Positions 10,601-18,807 are shown, counted from the first letter of the stretch. The stretch: 32,772 nt of DNA from Clostridiales bacterium (GCA_016281775.1 JAEEJH010000044.1:1-32772), one strand, 5' to 3'. The notes: generated from the sequence alone by a model not told the origin. Numbers and translations: made by a program.

Positions 10601-13600
10601 TGCGGTGAAAGCCTTACGCTCGTTCCGGTTACTGAGCCCGTAACGGTATCGTCTCTGCGGTTCGAAGCTTCCGGCACTGTCGAAATAGTTTATCCTCTTA
10701 CGGTGATCCCTAAGCATAACGGAAGCGGAATGCTGAACGTTTATGACGGAGATACTCTGATCCGCAGCGTGCAGTTCGTCTGCACCGGTTTTGACGACCG
10801 TATCGATATGAGATACGACGACAGATACGACGTATCCGGTAAAGAAGTTACGATCATCGGCGCGGGAACCCCGACGTCTTACAAAGTAGGTTACGGAGTG
10901 ACGGAAAATACGCCGGACGAGGCTGTCGTGCGGCTTGAAAACAGCAAACTCATCGCCTGTGGTATCGGCGAGGCGACGGTTTCAATAGACGGAGTTGTAT
11001 ATACCGTCAACGTCAAATCGGCGCCGATCTCGCTTCTGCTTTTGATCGGTCAGAGCAATATGCGCGGCTCGGAAGGCAACGCGGATCAGTCGATAGTCTG
11101 CCCCGAAGGGCAGGTCTACGCGACTTACGGCGACGACCGCGGCGCTTCAAATACCGAATTCACGGTTTCTACGGCGCGTTATTTCGCGGCAAGCGCGCTC
11201 GCCGGCGAATACAGCAGCGTAAACGTTGAAGGCACGGCGGAGTGCCTTTCCGGCTATCCGCTTTACACGCTTTGCGAAGAAGGCGCCGGCAAAATGGGAC
11301 CCGACAGCGGATTCGCTTACGAATGGGTAAAAGCGACCGGAGAAAAGGTCTGGGTAGTCAACGCCGCGCACGGCGGCACGGCGATCAGCGCGTGGCAGAA
11401 AGGCGGCAAGGAATATAACGAAGCTCTGCTTCTGTTCACCGCCTGCCGCGAAACGCTTCAGAAAGAGATCGCCGCCGGACACTATACCCTCTCGCATATG
11501 GGTTATTTCTGGTGCCAGGGCTGCAGCGATGCGTCTCAGACGGCTGAATGGTATATCAACAAATTCACGGCGATGCATCAAAATCTCAAAGCCGACAATA
11601 CGTTCGATCACGATCTCGATCCGTCTACGCCGGATATAACGTTTGAATTCGCCGGTATCATACCGATACTGCACGGGCTGAATTCGTACAGAGCCGGCGT
11701 GTATAACGATCCGCTTGTAGGCGCTCATTACGAATCTTACAGGACGCTCACGTTCAACGGGCCGCGCGCGGCGCAGTATTTCATGTGCTCCGACCCGGAT
11801 ATGCCTGACGTTTATATGGTATGCGATATCGGCGCCGGCTGGATGCGTATGCCCGACGGCTCTGACGGAGTTGCCGCGTACTTTGAATCGCATTACGAAA
11901 ACGGCACGGTCAACTATCAGACGCAGGTGCCGCAGTCTGCTTCGTGGTATAAGCCGACGACTCCCGCCGCGGTACACGATACGATACACTACAATCAGAT
12001 CGGTTACAACGAAGTCGGTATAGAGTCGGCGAGAAACATGCTCATTCTGCTCGGCGTACTGCCCGATACCGAAGAAGAAACGACTGTAAAATTCGTAAAC
12101 TGGACCGGTTACGAGGAAGTTTCGGAGATCACGGCGAGAAAGAGCGCTTCATCGGAAACGCTGATCGTCCCGATTGTTTCTCCGTGTTACCGTTCCAAAC
12201 AGGTCACTTATACGGTAAGCGAAGGATTGAATTATTCTTACTACGATCTTACCGCTTCGTCATCCGACGTTACCGGTACGCTTACGGCGCACGGAGCCGA
12301 AGGTTTCGTTTCGGTCGTACCGCGCGAATACAAAACTTTCCGCTTTGAAACGGATAACGGAAGTTTTATAAGCGTCGGCGAGACGGAAAACAAAACGTCT
12401 TTCGTGTCGGGCGGTATGGATTCCGGCGTGTTCACTAACGCGCGGATCGCGCTTTACGAAAGTGTAATGCTCGATCACGACCAAAGTTGGGCGCTCGAAA
12501 TAAAGATGACCGGTCCGTGGTATTCCGACAGTATGCCGAAGCTCAAAAAACTGCTTAGCGCTGACGGCGCGGCTTCTACGGTCGGAGCGTATAACCTGAT
12601 AGTAGGCGGAAATAACAGCAGGATATGGCTCGGTTATTATAACGGCACGACTCACGTCGGCTGCGGCATCAACCTCGCCGAATACGGAATAAGCATGTCC
12701 GACACTCATATTTACCGGCTGTATAATCAGGTAAACGAAGACGGTACGAATCAGATACTGCTTTACGTGGACGGGCAGTTCGTCGCTCCGATGACGCGCT
12801 ATATAACCGGCGACAACGGAGACACAGGCACGGAATCGCAGATGCTCTGCGGCGTCGATCTTCACTTCGGATATCTCGGTGCGGTCAACTATCCGCTCGA
12901 CAACGGTTCGATAGAATATCTGCATATAATCGAATCCGGCGCGGATGAAAACACGCATATCCATGATTTCGGCACGTGGCAGACCGTTACGCTTCCGTCC
13001 GCCGAAGGACCGGGGACCGACAGACGCGAATGCTCGCTTTGCGGACTTGAACAGACCCGCGCCGTTGACGGCGTATGGCAGAAATACGCTCTGTCGGATC
13101 ATTTGCAGCAAATGCCCGAATACGTCTGCCGCGATCTAAACCTCTGGGCTGTTCTGCCTCACGACACGTACTATTTTGCAAGCGGCAGAGCGTGGGGAAC
13201 GCATTCTTCGGGCACCGTACATTCGGTAACGATACCGATCATCCCGGGTGAGCGTATATACGCTTCGTCGTTCGGCAAAGCCGCAGAAAACGGTCACCCG
13301 ACGTCAAACGGCATACGCACCACGTTTTTCGATATTTACGGTATACTCAAGACCTACGAACCGTCGCAGGTCTATGCTGAATTCAGCAGCAACGGCGGTT
13401 ACATTACTGCGCCCGAAGGAGCCGCGTATATAAATATCGCGATGTGGACGGATACCGACGAATGGGAGATATATCTGCTTGACCGCGACCACACGTATTT
13501 TACGACCGTTACCGAACCGACCTGTACGGAAGGCGGCTTCACCTCCCACATCTGCGGTTCATGCGGTCAGGGAGATAAATACGATTATACCGAAGCGACG

Positions 13601-16600
13601 GGGCATACCGTCGTTAACGATCTCAGGATCATGCCCACGAACGCTAAGAACGGATTTACCGAAGGCAGTCACTGCTCTGTTTGCGGCGAAGTATTCGAGG
13701 CTCAGCAGATCATACCGGCTAAGGGTTACGACTGGATGACCGAAGACGGGAAGTTCAAGGTTATGTTCATCGGCGGAAGCTATTCCGAAGACGCGACGAA
13801 TTCCGGTCAGGGAATGACGACGAGCCTCCTGCTCGACGCGCTTCAGGCTCTGCTCGGCGACGATATAGAAATAACGGTAGGTCTTTGCTATGCCGGTGGC
13901 AAAGCGATAGCGTGGCACGCCACGCAGGCCGAAAGAGACACGAAGATATATTCTCTGCGCATAATAACGACGGGCGGTACGTGGAATAACGTCGGCAAGT
14001 ATACCTCCGCCGAGGCTCTTTCCTGGACCGATTGGGACGCCGTGGTACTTCAGCCCTCTCAGGCGGAGGCGAGAAACGGCGTAGACAGCAACCGCAACGG
14101 CGACAGCGAAGACGAAAAGTTCTACGACTACGACGCGTCGGTACCTTATATGCTCGATCACATCTCCGCATATGCTCCGCAAGCGGAAATATACTACTAT
14201 GAGCTATGGGCGACAAATAAGAACACGGAGATAAATACGGGTCTTTCGGCGTACAACATGATCGCTTCGGTCACGCTCGACGCCATGCATTATATTGGTA
14301 CGAATAATTCATACGTTTTCTCCGACGCGGTACCGGTAGGCGCGGCGATACAGACGGCGCGCACTACGTATCTGACGCTGCTTAACTATAATCAGGATGA
14401 AACGATAACCTTGGAGACCGACCCGCAGTTCGGCCTGCAGCGAGACGTAAGCCATCTGAGCTTCAACATCGGACGCTATATCGCGGCTATGACGTTTGCC
14501 GAAACGCTCATACCGGAAGAACTTCGCGTCGAAGGGTATTCTCTGCCCCCGACCAGAGTGACCGAATCGGTAGGCGTTTTGCCGCGTGAATACGGGGAAA
14601 TCGCCCGGGAGGCGATCCGCCGCGCTGTGAGCCGCTGGCACGGTGCTGAACAAACGCTGACCGTACTGCCGATAGAAGGATACGAGACCGACCCGACGCC
14701 GGGCACGGCCGAGGCTTTGTCGGGATACGTCTATACGGTATGCCGTACAGATTCTTCGGAAAAACTGCTTACGTTTATAAAACATGTCGTAGGCGAAAAA
14801 TTACCGGAAGATTATCACGTTGAAAAAGTTGAGATCGAATACAGCCCGATACCGGAAGCCGATCCGCTGTACAAAGTGACGATACGTTACGGATATACGT
14901 TCGCCTCATTTTACGCATCGGTGATCGTCGCCGATCATTCTTATGAAACGGAGATAACGCTTCCGACCTGTACGGAACAAGGCTTCACTACGTATACGTG
15001 TACGCATTGCGGTTTCACTTACGTCGGTTCGTATACCGGCCCGCTCGGGCATGATTACACGTCGGCAGTTACCGCTCCGACCTGCACAGAGCAAGGCTAC
15101 ACAACATATACCTGCTCGCGCTGCGGAGACAGTTATGCGGATAATTATACAGATGCGCTTGGGCACAACTTTGAAAACGGTATTTGTACTGTTTGCTCCG
15201 TCGCACAGTGGGATACCGACGGCGACGGCGTGCTGGAAATTCTGGCTATCGGCAACAGTTTTTCAGAGAATGCGTTGAGAGTCGCGTATCAGATAGCCCG
15301 CGGTCTTGGTATTAAAAATATCGTCATCGGTCATCTTTACATCGCCGGCTCTTCGCTGAATACACATGCCACGAACGCTGTAGGCGATCTGGCAAAGTAC
15401 ACATACTACTATAACGACAACGGTTCCTGGGTCCAGACCGACAACTATAAGATAAGCACCGCTCTGGAATCACGCAGCTGGGACTACGTTTCCATGCAGC
15501 AGGTCAGCAAGTTAAGCGGTGTGGAAAGCACCTACAATGAAGATCTGACCGATTTGATCGCTTACGTAAAGGCCCGCTCCGATGCAAAGCTGGTTTGGCA
15601 TATGACATGGGCATATCAGCAGGATCCCACCCTTTATGGATTTGCGACCTATAATAAAGACCAGATGACCATGTACAACGCCATCGTTTCCGCAACTCTG
15701 AACAAGATCGTCACCAACAGCGACTTTGATTTGATCGTTCCCAACGGTACTGCGGTGCAGAATGCCCGCACCTCCCTTTTGGGTGACAATATCACTCAGG
15801 ACGGTTATCATATGAGTAACGACTACGGCTGTTATCTGACCGGTCTGATGTTCATAAGGACAGTCACCGGCTTGCCCGTGGATAATATCACCTATATTCC
15901 TTCAAATATGGATGAGCTGAAGATGGCGATCGCCATCGAATCCGTTAACAACGCCTATATAAACCCATTTGACGTGACGAATTCCATATACGTACATACC
16001 CACAGCTACACATCGACCGTCACCGACCCCACCTGCACCGAACAGGGATATACCACCTATACGTGCGCTTGCGGGGACAGTTATATTGACGATTACGTTG
16101 ACGCGCTCGGGCACGATTACGTTTCGACCGTGACGGAGCCGACGTGTACCGAAGCGGGATATACGACATACGTCTGCTCAAGGTGTGAAGACACTTACAT
16201 TGACGAGCATACCGACGCGCTCGGTCACGATTTCGGCGCGTGGTTACAGATTTACGCTCCGACGTGCGCGGCGGAAGGCAAAGACGAAAGAGAATGCGCC
16301 GTATGCGGTGAAAAAGAATACCGCGATACGAGAGCGGCGGGGACGGATGCTCTGATACAGGTATCCTCTTCTCTGCCGGACGGATATTTCACGGGCAAGA
16401 AGATCGTCTGCATCGGCGACAGTATAACCGCCGGAAGCGGCGCGACGGTCGGCATAAACGATTACGTGACCGTGCTCGGTCAGCTTCTGGGCGCGGATAT
16501 GACGCGGCTCGGGCTTGCCGGTTCCGTTATGTGCACCGGAGGTCATAAACCGTGCAACTACGAAAAGCTCGGAAAAATACCGGCTTACGCCGATATCGTC

Positions 16601-17929
16601 ACGGTATATATGGGCGTCAACGACTGGGATCACGCAAGATCCGGTGAGAACGGATATTACGGTTTGGGCGAACCGGGGACGGACGACACGACGACGTTTT
16701 ACGGAGCGCTCAAAATGTGGTGCGACAAGGTCGCCGAGCTCAAAGCTCTGCCGGAATACGAAAACACCGTATTCATATTCTGCACGCCGACGATAACGTC
16801 GTGGAACGTTCAGGTCACAAGCGAAAAGGACTGGGATCCGTTAAAGCAGAATCAGTGCGGATATACGCTGCGCGACTATTGCGTTGCGATCATGCAAGTC
16901 TGCGCGTCGTACGGCATACCGGTACTCGATCTCAACGTTTACAGCGGTCTGTATTACAACAGTTCAGACGACAACAACGCCGTTTCGCTCTATACCGACG
17001 GCATACACCCGAATCCTCAGGGTCACGCGATGATAGCGGCTGCAATATCAGAATTCCTCTATGATAATTATTCGTATGAAGCGCGCGAAACCGGCAATAT
17101 ACACACGTTCATAGCTGAAGATTTCGCGCCGACATGCACGGAACAGGGATTCAGATTTTACGTATGCTCAGACTGTCACTACTCTTACAAAGCCGAATAC
17201 ACCGACGCGCTCGGTCACGATTACGTTTCGGCCGTGACGGAGCCGACGTGTACCGAAGCGGGATATACGACTCACGTCTGTTCAAGGTGTGAAGATACTT
17301 ACGTTGACGAGCATACCGACGCGCTCGGGCACGATCTGATACGTCACGACGGCAAGCCGGCGAGTTGTACCGAACACGGTTGGAGCGATTATGACACCTG
17401 CTCGCGCTGCGATTTCTCCACTTACGAAGAGATACCTCCGGCGGGTCACTCGTACGGTCGCCCCGTATTCGTCTGGTCTGTCGATATGAGCTCGGCAAAA
17501 GCCGTATTTACGTGCGGCGTATGCGGCGATGAAACGGAGACAGAAGCCGAGATCAGCTCGCGTACGGTCGTGACCGAAGAACGCGAAAACGTAACGGTAT
17601 TCACCGCTTCCGTACAGTTCGGCGGCGTGACGTATACCGACGAAAAGCAGCGCGTCAATTTCGTCTACGGCGACGTTGACGGAGACGGAAAAACGGACGG
17701 AAAGGACCTTATAAGGCTCCGCAGATACCTCGCAACGTACGACGACGGCACCGGAAATTCTCCGACAGAGATATCGGACGGCGCCGACGTCAACGGCGAC
17801 GGCAGAGTCGACGGGCGCGACCTGATACGCCTGCGTAAATACCTTATGCAGATCGACTGTACCGGTTCCGCGTCTATACTGACAATCGCGATACCGCAAG
17901 CCGCGATCGGCTTGAAAAAAGAGCGATAA
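7658..17929 (+). CDS. Secreted giant multidomain protein with GDSL/SGNH, SASA-like, DUF4886-like, LamG-like and Cys-rich modules and a C-terminal type I dockerin
   Basis: N-terminal signal peptide; GDSIST...GGSND...DGIHPN; GQSNMRG; GNSFSENA; GDSITAG...GVNDW...DGIHPN; repeated PTCTEQGYTTYTCSRCGDSY units; GDVDGDGKTDGKDLIRLRRYLA / ADVNGDGRVDGRDLIRLRKYLM. Confidence 0.93.
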   Translation: MRGFSIKLLSVILISSMLAGFIPGAASAFAFGVQDYEKAESVVKDNADLDAGIQTRAEKLSERIPVLPGQQIPGNCTVIDDPVYGHVVGYELKKGHTLCISDDSYEALDFLRYWDEKTSLKNKTLSVLGDSISTFAGYVPTADGYNLEHLSRYPQDNLLTDVNETWWMQLVDRLGARLGINDSWRGATVSGAHPVTTGATGEDAAMFNLQRIKNLGANGTPDVIVLFGGSNDYAHVSKLGSFDAASAPTEPDFSAVKYDNLADGYVETLLRFRYFYPDALVISVLPGVTKSYYSNDKLAAGNTLLKRICDHYGVPYVDLYESDLTVGMLPDGIHPNVEGMDVITDVLIDLIRTIPVKPGENTVYPVSHTLTNAKASLSYYKGVTEGAAFAETVTGKDLSVTVMMGGKDITANCYADGVINIPAVTGEIQITVTGTNDIFEGHLSALPENICAGVNLWSILPHDPKYYSPNQGWGYTTVPAPSVTFEIQPGEKIYASSFGKIGENGSDKHSGIRVTFFSDNGVLVSLDPGAIYSEFEQNGFITAPDGAKYVNVPMWGDNAEWELYLPGRGHDFGGEAHGVCSICGKGLLEMLYDDRLDVSDKEVSIIDAGTPTSYKAGSGGSTPDDAVICLDSGKLIACGIGTATVSIDGTVYTVNVTAAPISLFMITGHSIGAGVKGDASLSALCPDGQVYSSFGTNNLPAAVSGLGIGFAAENKPPKIYALNKGGGGTVGEGGGLGLYWNRLTGEKVWIINVAVGGTCLKNWLPETTAYANAVSQYKRAAQILNNEIAAGHYTLSHTGVIYHSAANYSYQNVEFTDEDLQTWFSEFWGGLKSELDADINGDGKGDAPEFCAFVPIWTKSAMYTYNTDKPATYYMSASAEYPDMFTASVCCRDWLTDGGVADSFPTPDYTMQNGTEPDRPLTFSEVFASDRVHLQQISYNALGEDIAADIYRRIYGSNGLTSFSLMHTDGVTGVSDSVSFACGESLTLVPVTEPVTVSSLRFEASGTVEIVYPLTVIPKHNGSGMLNVYDGDTLIRSVQFVCTGFDDRIDMRYDDRYDVSGKEVTIIGAGTPTSYKVGYGVTENTPDEAVVRLENSKLIACGIGEATVSIDGVVYTVNVKSAPISLLLLIGQSNMRGSEGNADQSIVCPEGQVYATYGDDRGASNTEFTVSTARYFAASALAGEYSSVNVEGTAECLSGYPLYTLCEEGAGKMGPDSGFAYEWVKATGEKVWVVNAAHGGTAISAWQKGGKEYNEALLLFTACRETLQKEIAAGHYTLSHMGYFWCQGCSDASQTAEWYINKFTAMHQNLKADNTFDHDLDPSTPDITFEFAGIIPILHGLNSYRAGVYNDPLVGAHYESYRTLTFNGPRAAQYFMCSDPDMPDVYMVCDIGAGWMRMPDGSDGVAAYFESHYENGTVNYQTQVPQSASWYKPTTPAAVHDTIHYNQIGYNEVGIESARNMLILLGVLPDTEEETTVKFVNWTGYEEVSEITARKSASSETLIVPIVSPCYRSKQVTYTVSEGLNYSYYDLTASSSDVTGTLTAHGAEGFVSVVPREYKTFRFETDNGSFISVGETENKTSFVSGGMDSGVFTNARIALYESVMLDHDQSWALEIKMTGPWYSDSMPKLKKLLSADGAASTVGAYNLIVGGNNSRIWLGYYNGTTHVGCGINLAEYGISMSDTHIYRLYNQVNEDGTNQILLYVDGQFVAPMTRYITGDNGDTGTESQMLCGVDLHFGYLGAVNYPLDNGSIEYLHIIESGADENTHIHDFGTWQTVTLPSAEGPGTDRRECSLCGLEQTRAVDGVWQKYALSDHLQQMPEYVCRDLNLWAVLPHDTYYFASGRAWGTHSSGTVHSVTIPIIPGERIYASSFGKAAENGHPTSNGIRTTFFDIYGILKTYEPSQVYAEFSSNGGYITAPEGAAYINIAMWTDTDEWEIYLLDRDHTYFTTVTEPTCTEGGFTSHICGSCGQGDKYDYTEATGHTVVNDLRIMPTNAKNGFTEGSHCSVCGEVFEAQQIIPAKGYDWMTEDGKFKVMFIGGSYSEDATNSGQGMTTSLLLDALQALLGDDIEITVGLCYAGGKAIAWHATQAERDTKIYSLRIITTGGTWNNVGKYTSAEALSWTDWDAVVLQPSQAEARNGVDSNRNGDSEDEKFYDYDASVPYMLDHISAYAPQAEIYYYELWATNKNTEINTGLSAYNMIASVTLDAMHYIGTNNSYVFSDAVPVGAAIQTARTTYLTLLNYNQDETITLETDPQFGLQRDVSHLSFNIGRYIAAMTFAETLIPEELRVEGYSLPPTRVTESVGVLPREYGEIAREAIRRAVSRWHGAEQTLTVLPIEGYETDPTPGTAEALSGYVYTVCRTDSSEKLLTFIKHVVGEKLPEDYHVEKVEIEYSPIPEADPLYKVTIRYGYTFASFYASVIVADHSYETEITLPTCTEQGFTTYTCTHCGFTYVGSYTGPLGHDYTSAVTAPTCTEQGYTTYTCSRCGDSYADNYTDALGHNFENGICTVCSVAQWDTDGDGVLEILAIGNSFSENALRVAYQIARGLGIKNIVIGHLYIAGSSLNTHATNAVGDLAKYTYYYNDNGSWVQTDNYKISTALESRSWDYVSMQQVSKLSGVESTYNEDLTDLIAYVKARSDAKLVWHMTWAYQQDPTLYGFATYNKDQMTMYNAIVSATLNKIVTNSDFDLIVPNGTAVQNARTSLLGDNITQDGYHMSNDYGCYLTGLMFIRTVTGLPVDNITYIPSNMDELKMAIAIESVNNAYINPFDVTNSIYVHTHSYTSTVTDPTCTEQGYTTYTCACGDSYIDDYVDALGHDYVSTVTEPTCTEAGYTTYVCSRCEDTYIDEHTDALGHDFGAWLQIYAPTCAAEGKDERECAVCGEKEYRDTRAAGTDALIQVSSSLPDGYFTGKKIVCIGDSITAGSGATVGINDYVTVLGQLLGADMTRLGLAGSVMCTGGHKPCNYEKLGKIPAYADIVTVYMGVNDWDHARSGENGYYGLGEPGTDDTTTFYGALKMWCDKVAELKALPEYENTVFIFCTPTITSWNVQVTSEKDWDPLKQNQCGYTLRDYCVAIMQVCASYGIPVLDLNVYSGLYYNSSDDNNAVSLYTDGIHPNPQGHAMIAAAISEFLYDNYSYEARETGNIHTFIAEDFAPTCTEQGFRFYVCSDCHYSYKAEYTDALGHDYVSAVTEPTCTEAGYTTHVCSRCEDTYVDEHTDALGHDLIRHDGKPASCTEHGWSDYDTCSRCDFSTYEEIPPAGHSYGRPVFVWSVDMSSAKAVFTCGVCGDETETEAEISSRTVVTEERENVTVFTASVQFGGVTYTDEKQRVNFVYGDVDGDGKTDGKDLIRLRRYLATYDDGTGNSPTEISDGADVNGDGRVDGRDLIRLRKYLMQIDCTGSASILTIAIPQAAIGLKKER
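16100..16231 (+). repeat. 132-bp intragenic direct repeat, copy A
   Basis: Manual alignment to 17204-17335 gives about 8 mismatches in 132 bp. Confidence 0.85.
17204..17335 (+). repeat. 132-bp intragenic direct repeat, copy B
   Basis: Manual alignment to 16100-16231 gives about 8 mismatches in 132 bp. Confidence 0.85.
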
Positions 17930-17932
17930 AAT

Positions 17933-17966
17933 AAAAAAAGCGTCTGCAGATCGCAGACGCTTTTTT
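17933..17966. terminator. Bidirectional intrinsic terminator between convergent genes
   Basis: A-run, gcgtctgc-agatc-gcagacgc hairpin, T-run. Confidence 0.9.
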
Positions 17967-17970
17967 ACGT

Positions 17971-18555
17971 TTATTCAGATTTTGCGTAAAGCGTTGACGA
18001 CACCGACAGATCTGTTCCGAGCATCGCGACGCTTTTAATTCCGAGCCCGTATATGACTTTCGCCCATCTTTCTTTCATATCCGTATCGTGATCGACCGGC
18101 AGAAAACCCGCCGTAACATAGCTCTTGATCGCGCTTTGCCGGAATTCGTCGGTAGTGAGAAACGTATATTTTACTCCGTTCTGCCGAAGTTTACACAGCG
18201 CGGCCGAGAGCAGATAACGGCACAGACCTTTGCCTCTGTGGTCGGCGCGAATGCCGACCATGTGCAGATCCCCTGCGCCGTCCGCTCTGACAAACGCCGT
18301 CGCGGTGCCTATTATCTCGCCGCGGTATTTGAGAAAGAAAACGTCTGAATACGGATCTATCTCCGCTATAGCGGTTATCGATGCGTCAAACGCTTTGACG
18401 CCTATACTCTCGTCGATAAGCCTGCCGCCGCGGCAGCATTCGACCCAAGCGGCCTTATCCTCTTCACCGGAATATCTGCAGATCGAATATCCGTCGGGCA
18501 GATCGTATCTGTCGACCGATCCGGACATTATACGGCACATTTTGAGTTGTTTCAT
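17971..18555 (-). CDS. GNAT-family N-acetyltransferase
   Basis: DLHMVGIRADHRGKGLCRYLLSAALCKLRQNGVKYTFLTTDEFRQSAIKSYVTAGFLPV: acetyl-CoA-binding motif RxxGxG/A region. Confidence 0.88.
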   Translation of the reverse strand: MKQLKMCRIMSGSVDRYDLPDGYSICRYSGEEDKAAWVECCRGGRLIDESIGVKAFDASITAIAEIDPYSDVFFLKYRGEIIGTATAFVRADGAGDLHMVGIRADHRGKGLCRYLLSAALCKLRQNGVKYTFLTTDEFRQSAIKSYVTAGFLPVDHDTDMKERWAKVIYGLGIKSVAMLGTDLSVSSTLYAKSE

Positions 18556-18585
18556 ATTATCTCCGTCAAAAGTGTTATTACGGTA

Positions 18586-18614
18586 AGTATAATATATAAA
18601 TCGAAAATTGTCAA
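18586..18614 (-). promoter_or_regulatory. Putative sigma-A promoter for the GNAT gene
   Basis: On the minus strand TTGACA, 17-nt spacer, TATACT. Confidence 0.7.
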
Positions 18615-18667
18615 GCGCAAGCGGAAAAAGCGAAAGTGAAAAGTGAAGAATGAATAGTGAAAAAGGA

Positions 18668-18691
18668 AAAATCCTGCTTGCGCAGGATTTT
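18668..18691 (-). terminator. Intrinsic terminator of the tRNA gene
   Basis: Minus strand AAAATCCTGC-GCAA-GCAGGATTTTT directly after the encoded CCA. Confidence 0.8.
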
Positions 18692-18766
18692 TGGTGACCC
18701 GTAGGAGATTCGAACTCCTGAAGCCGCCGTGAGAGGGCGGAGTCTTAACCACTTGACCAACGGGCC
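18692..18766 (-). tRNA. tRNA-Glu (anticodon CTC), CCA encoded
   Basis: Minus strand GGCCCGTTGGTCAAGTGGTTAAGACTCCGCCCTCTCACGGCGGCTTCAGGAGTTCGAATCTCCTACGGGTCACCA; acceptor stem pairs, 7-nt anticodon loop CTCTCAC, T-arm GTTCGAATC. Confidence 0.95.
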
Positions 18767-18778
18767 GATTGTTTATTT

Positions 18779-18807
18779 AATATACCACATCAAACCGAAA
18801 AAATCAA
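18779..18807 (-). promoter_or_regulatory. Putative tRNA-Glu promoter
   Basis: Minus strand TTGATT, 17-nt spacer, TATATT, 12 nt before the tRNA 5' end. Confidence 0.6.

Noticed and set aside
14935-17340. CRISPR-like repeat array
   Set aside because: Repeats are in frame, divergent and encode Cys-rich protein units inside an ORF; no short identical repeats with unique spacers.
8068-17899. Many minus-strand and alternate-frame ORFs inside the giant gene
   Set aside because: All overlap the well supported 3423-aa frame; low-complexity or Arg-rich shadow translations.
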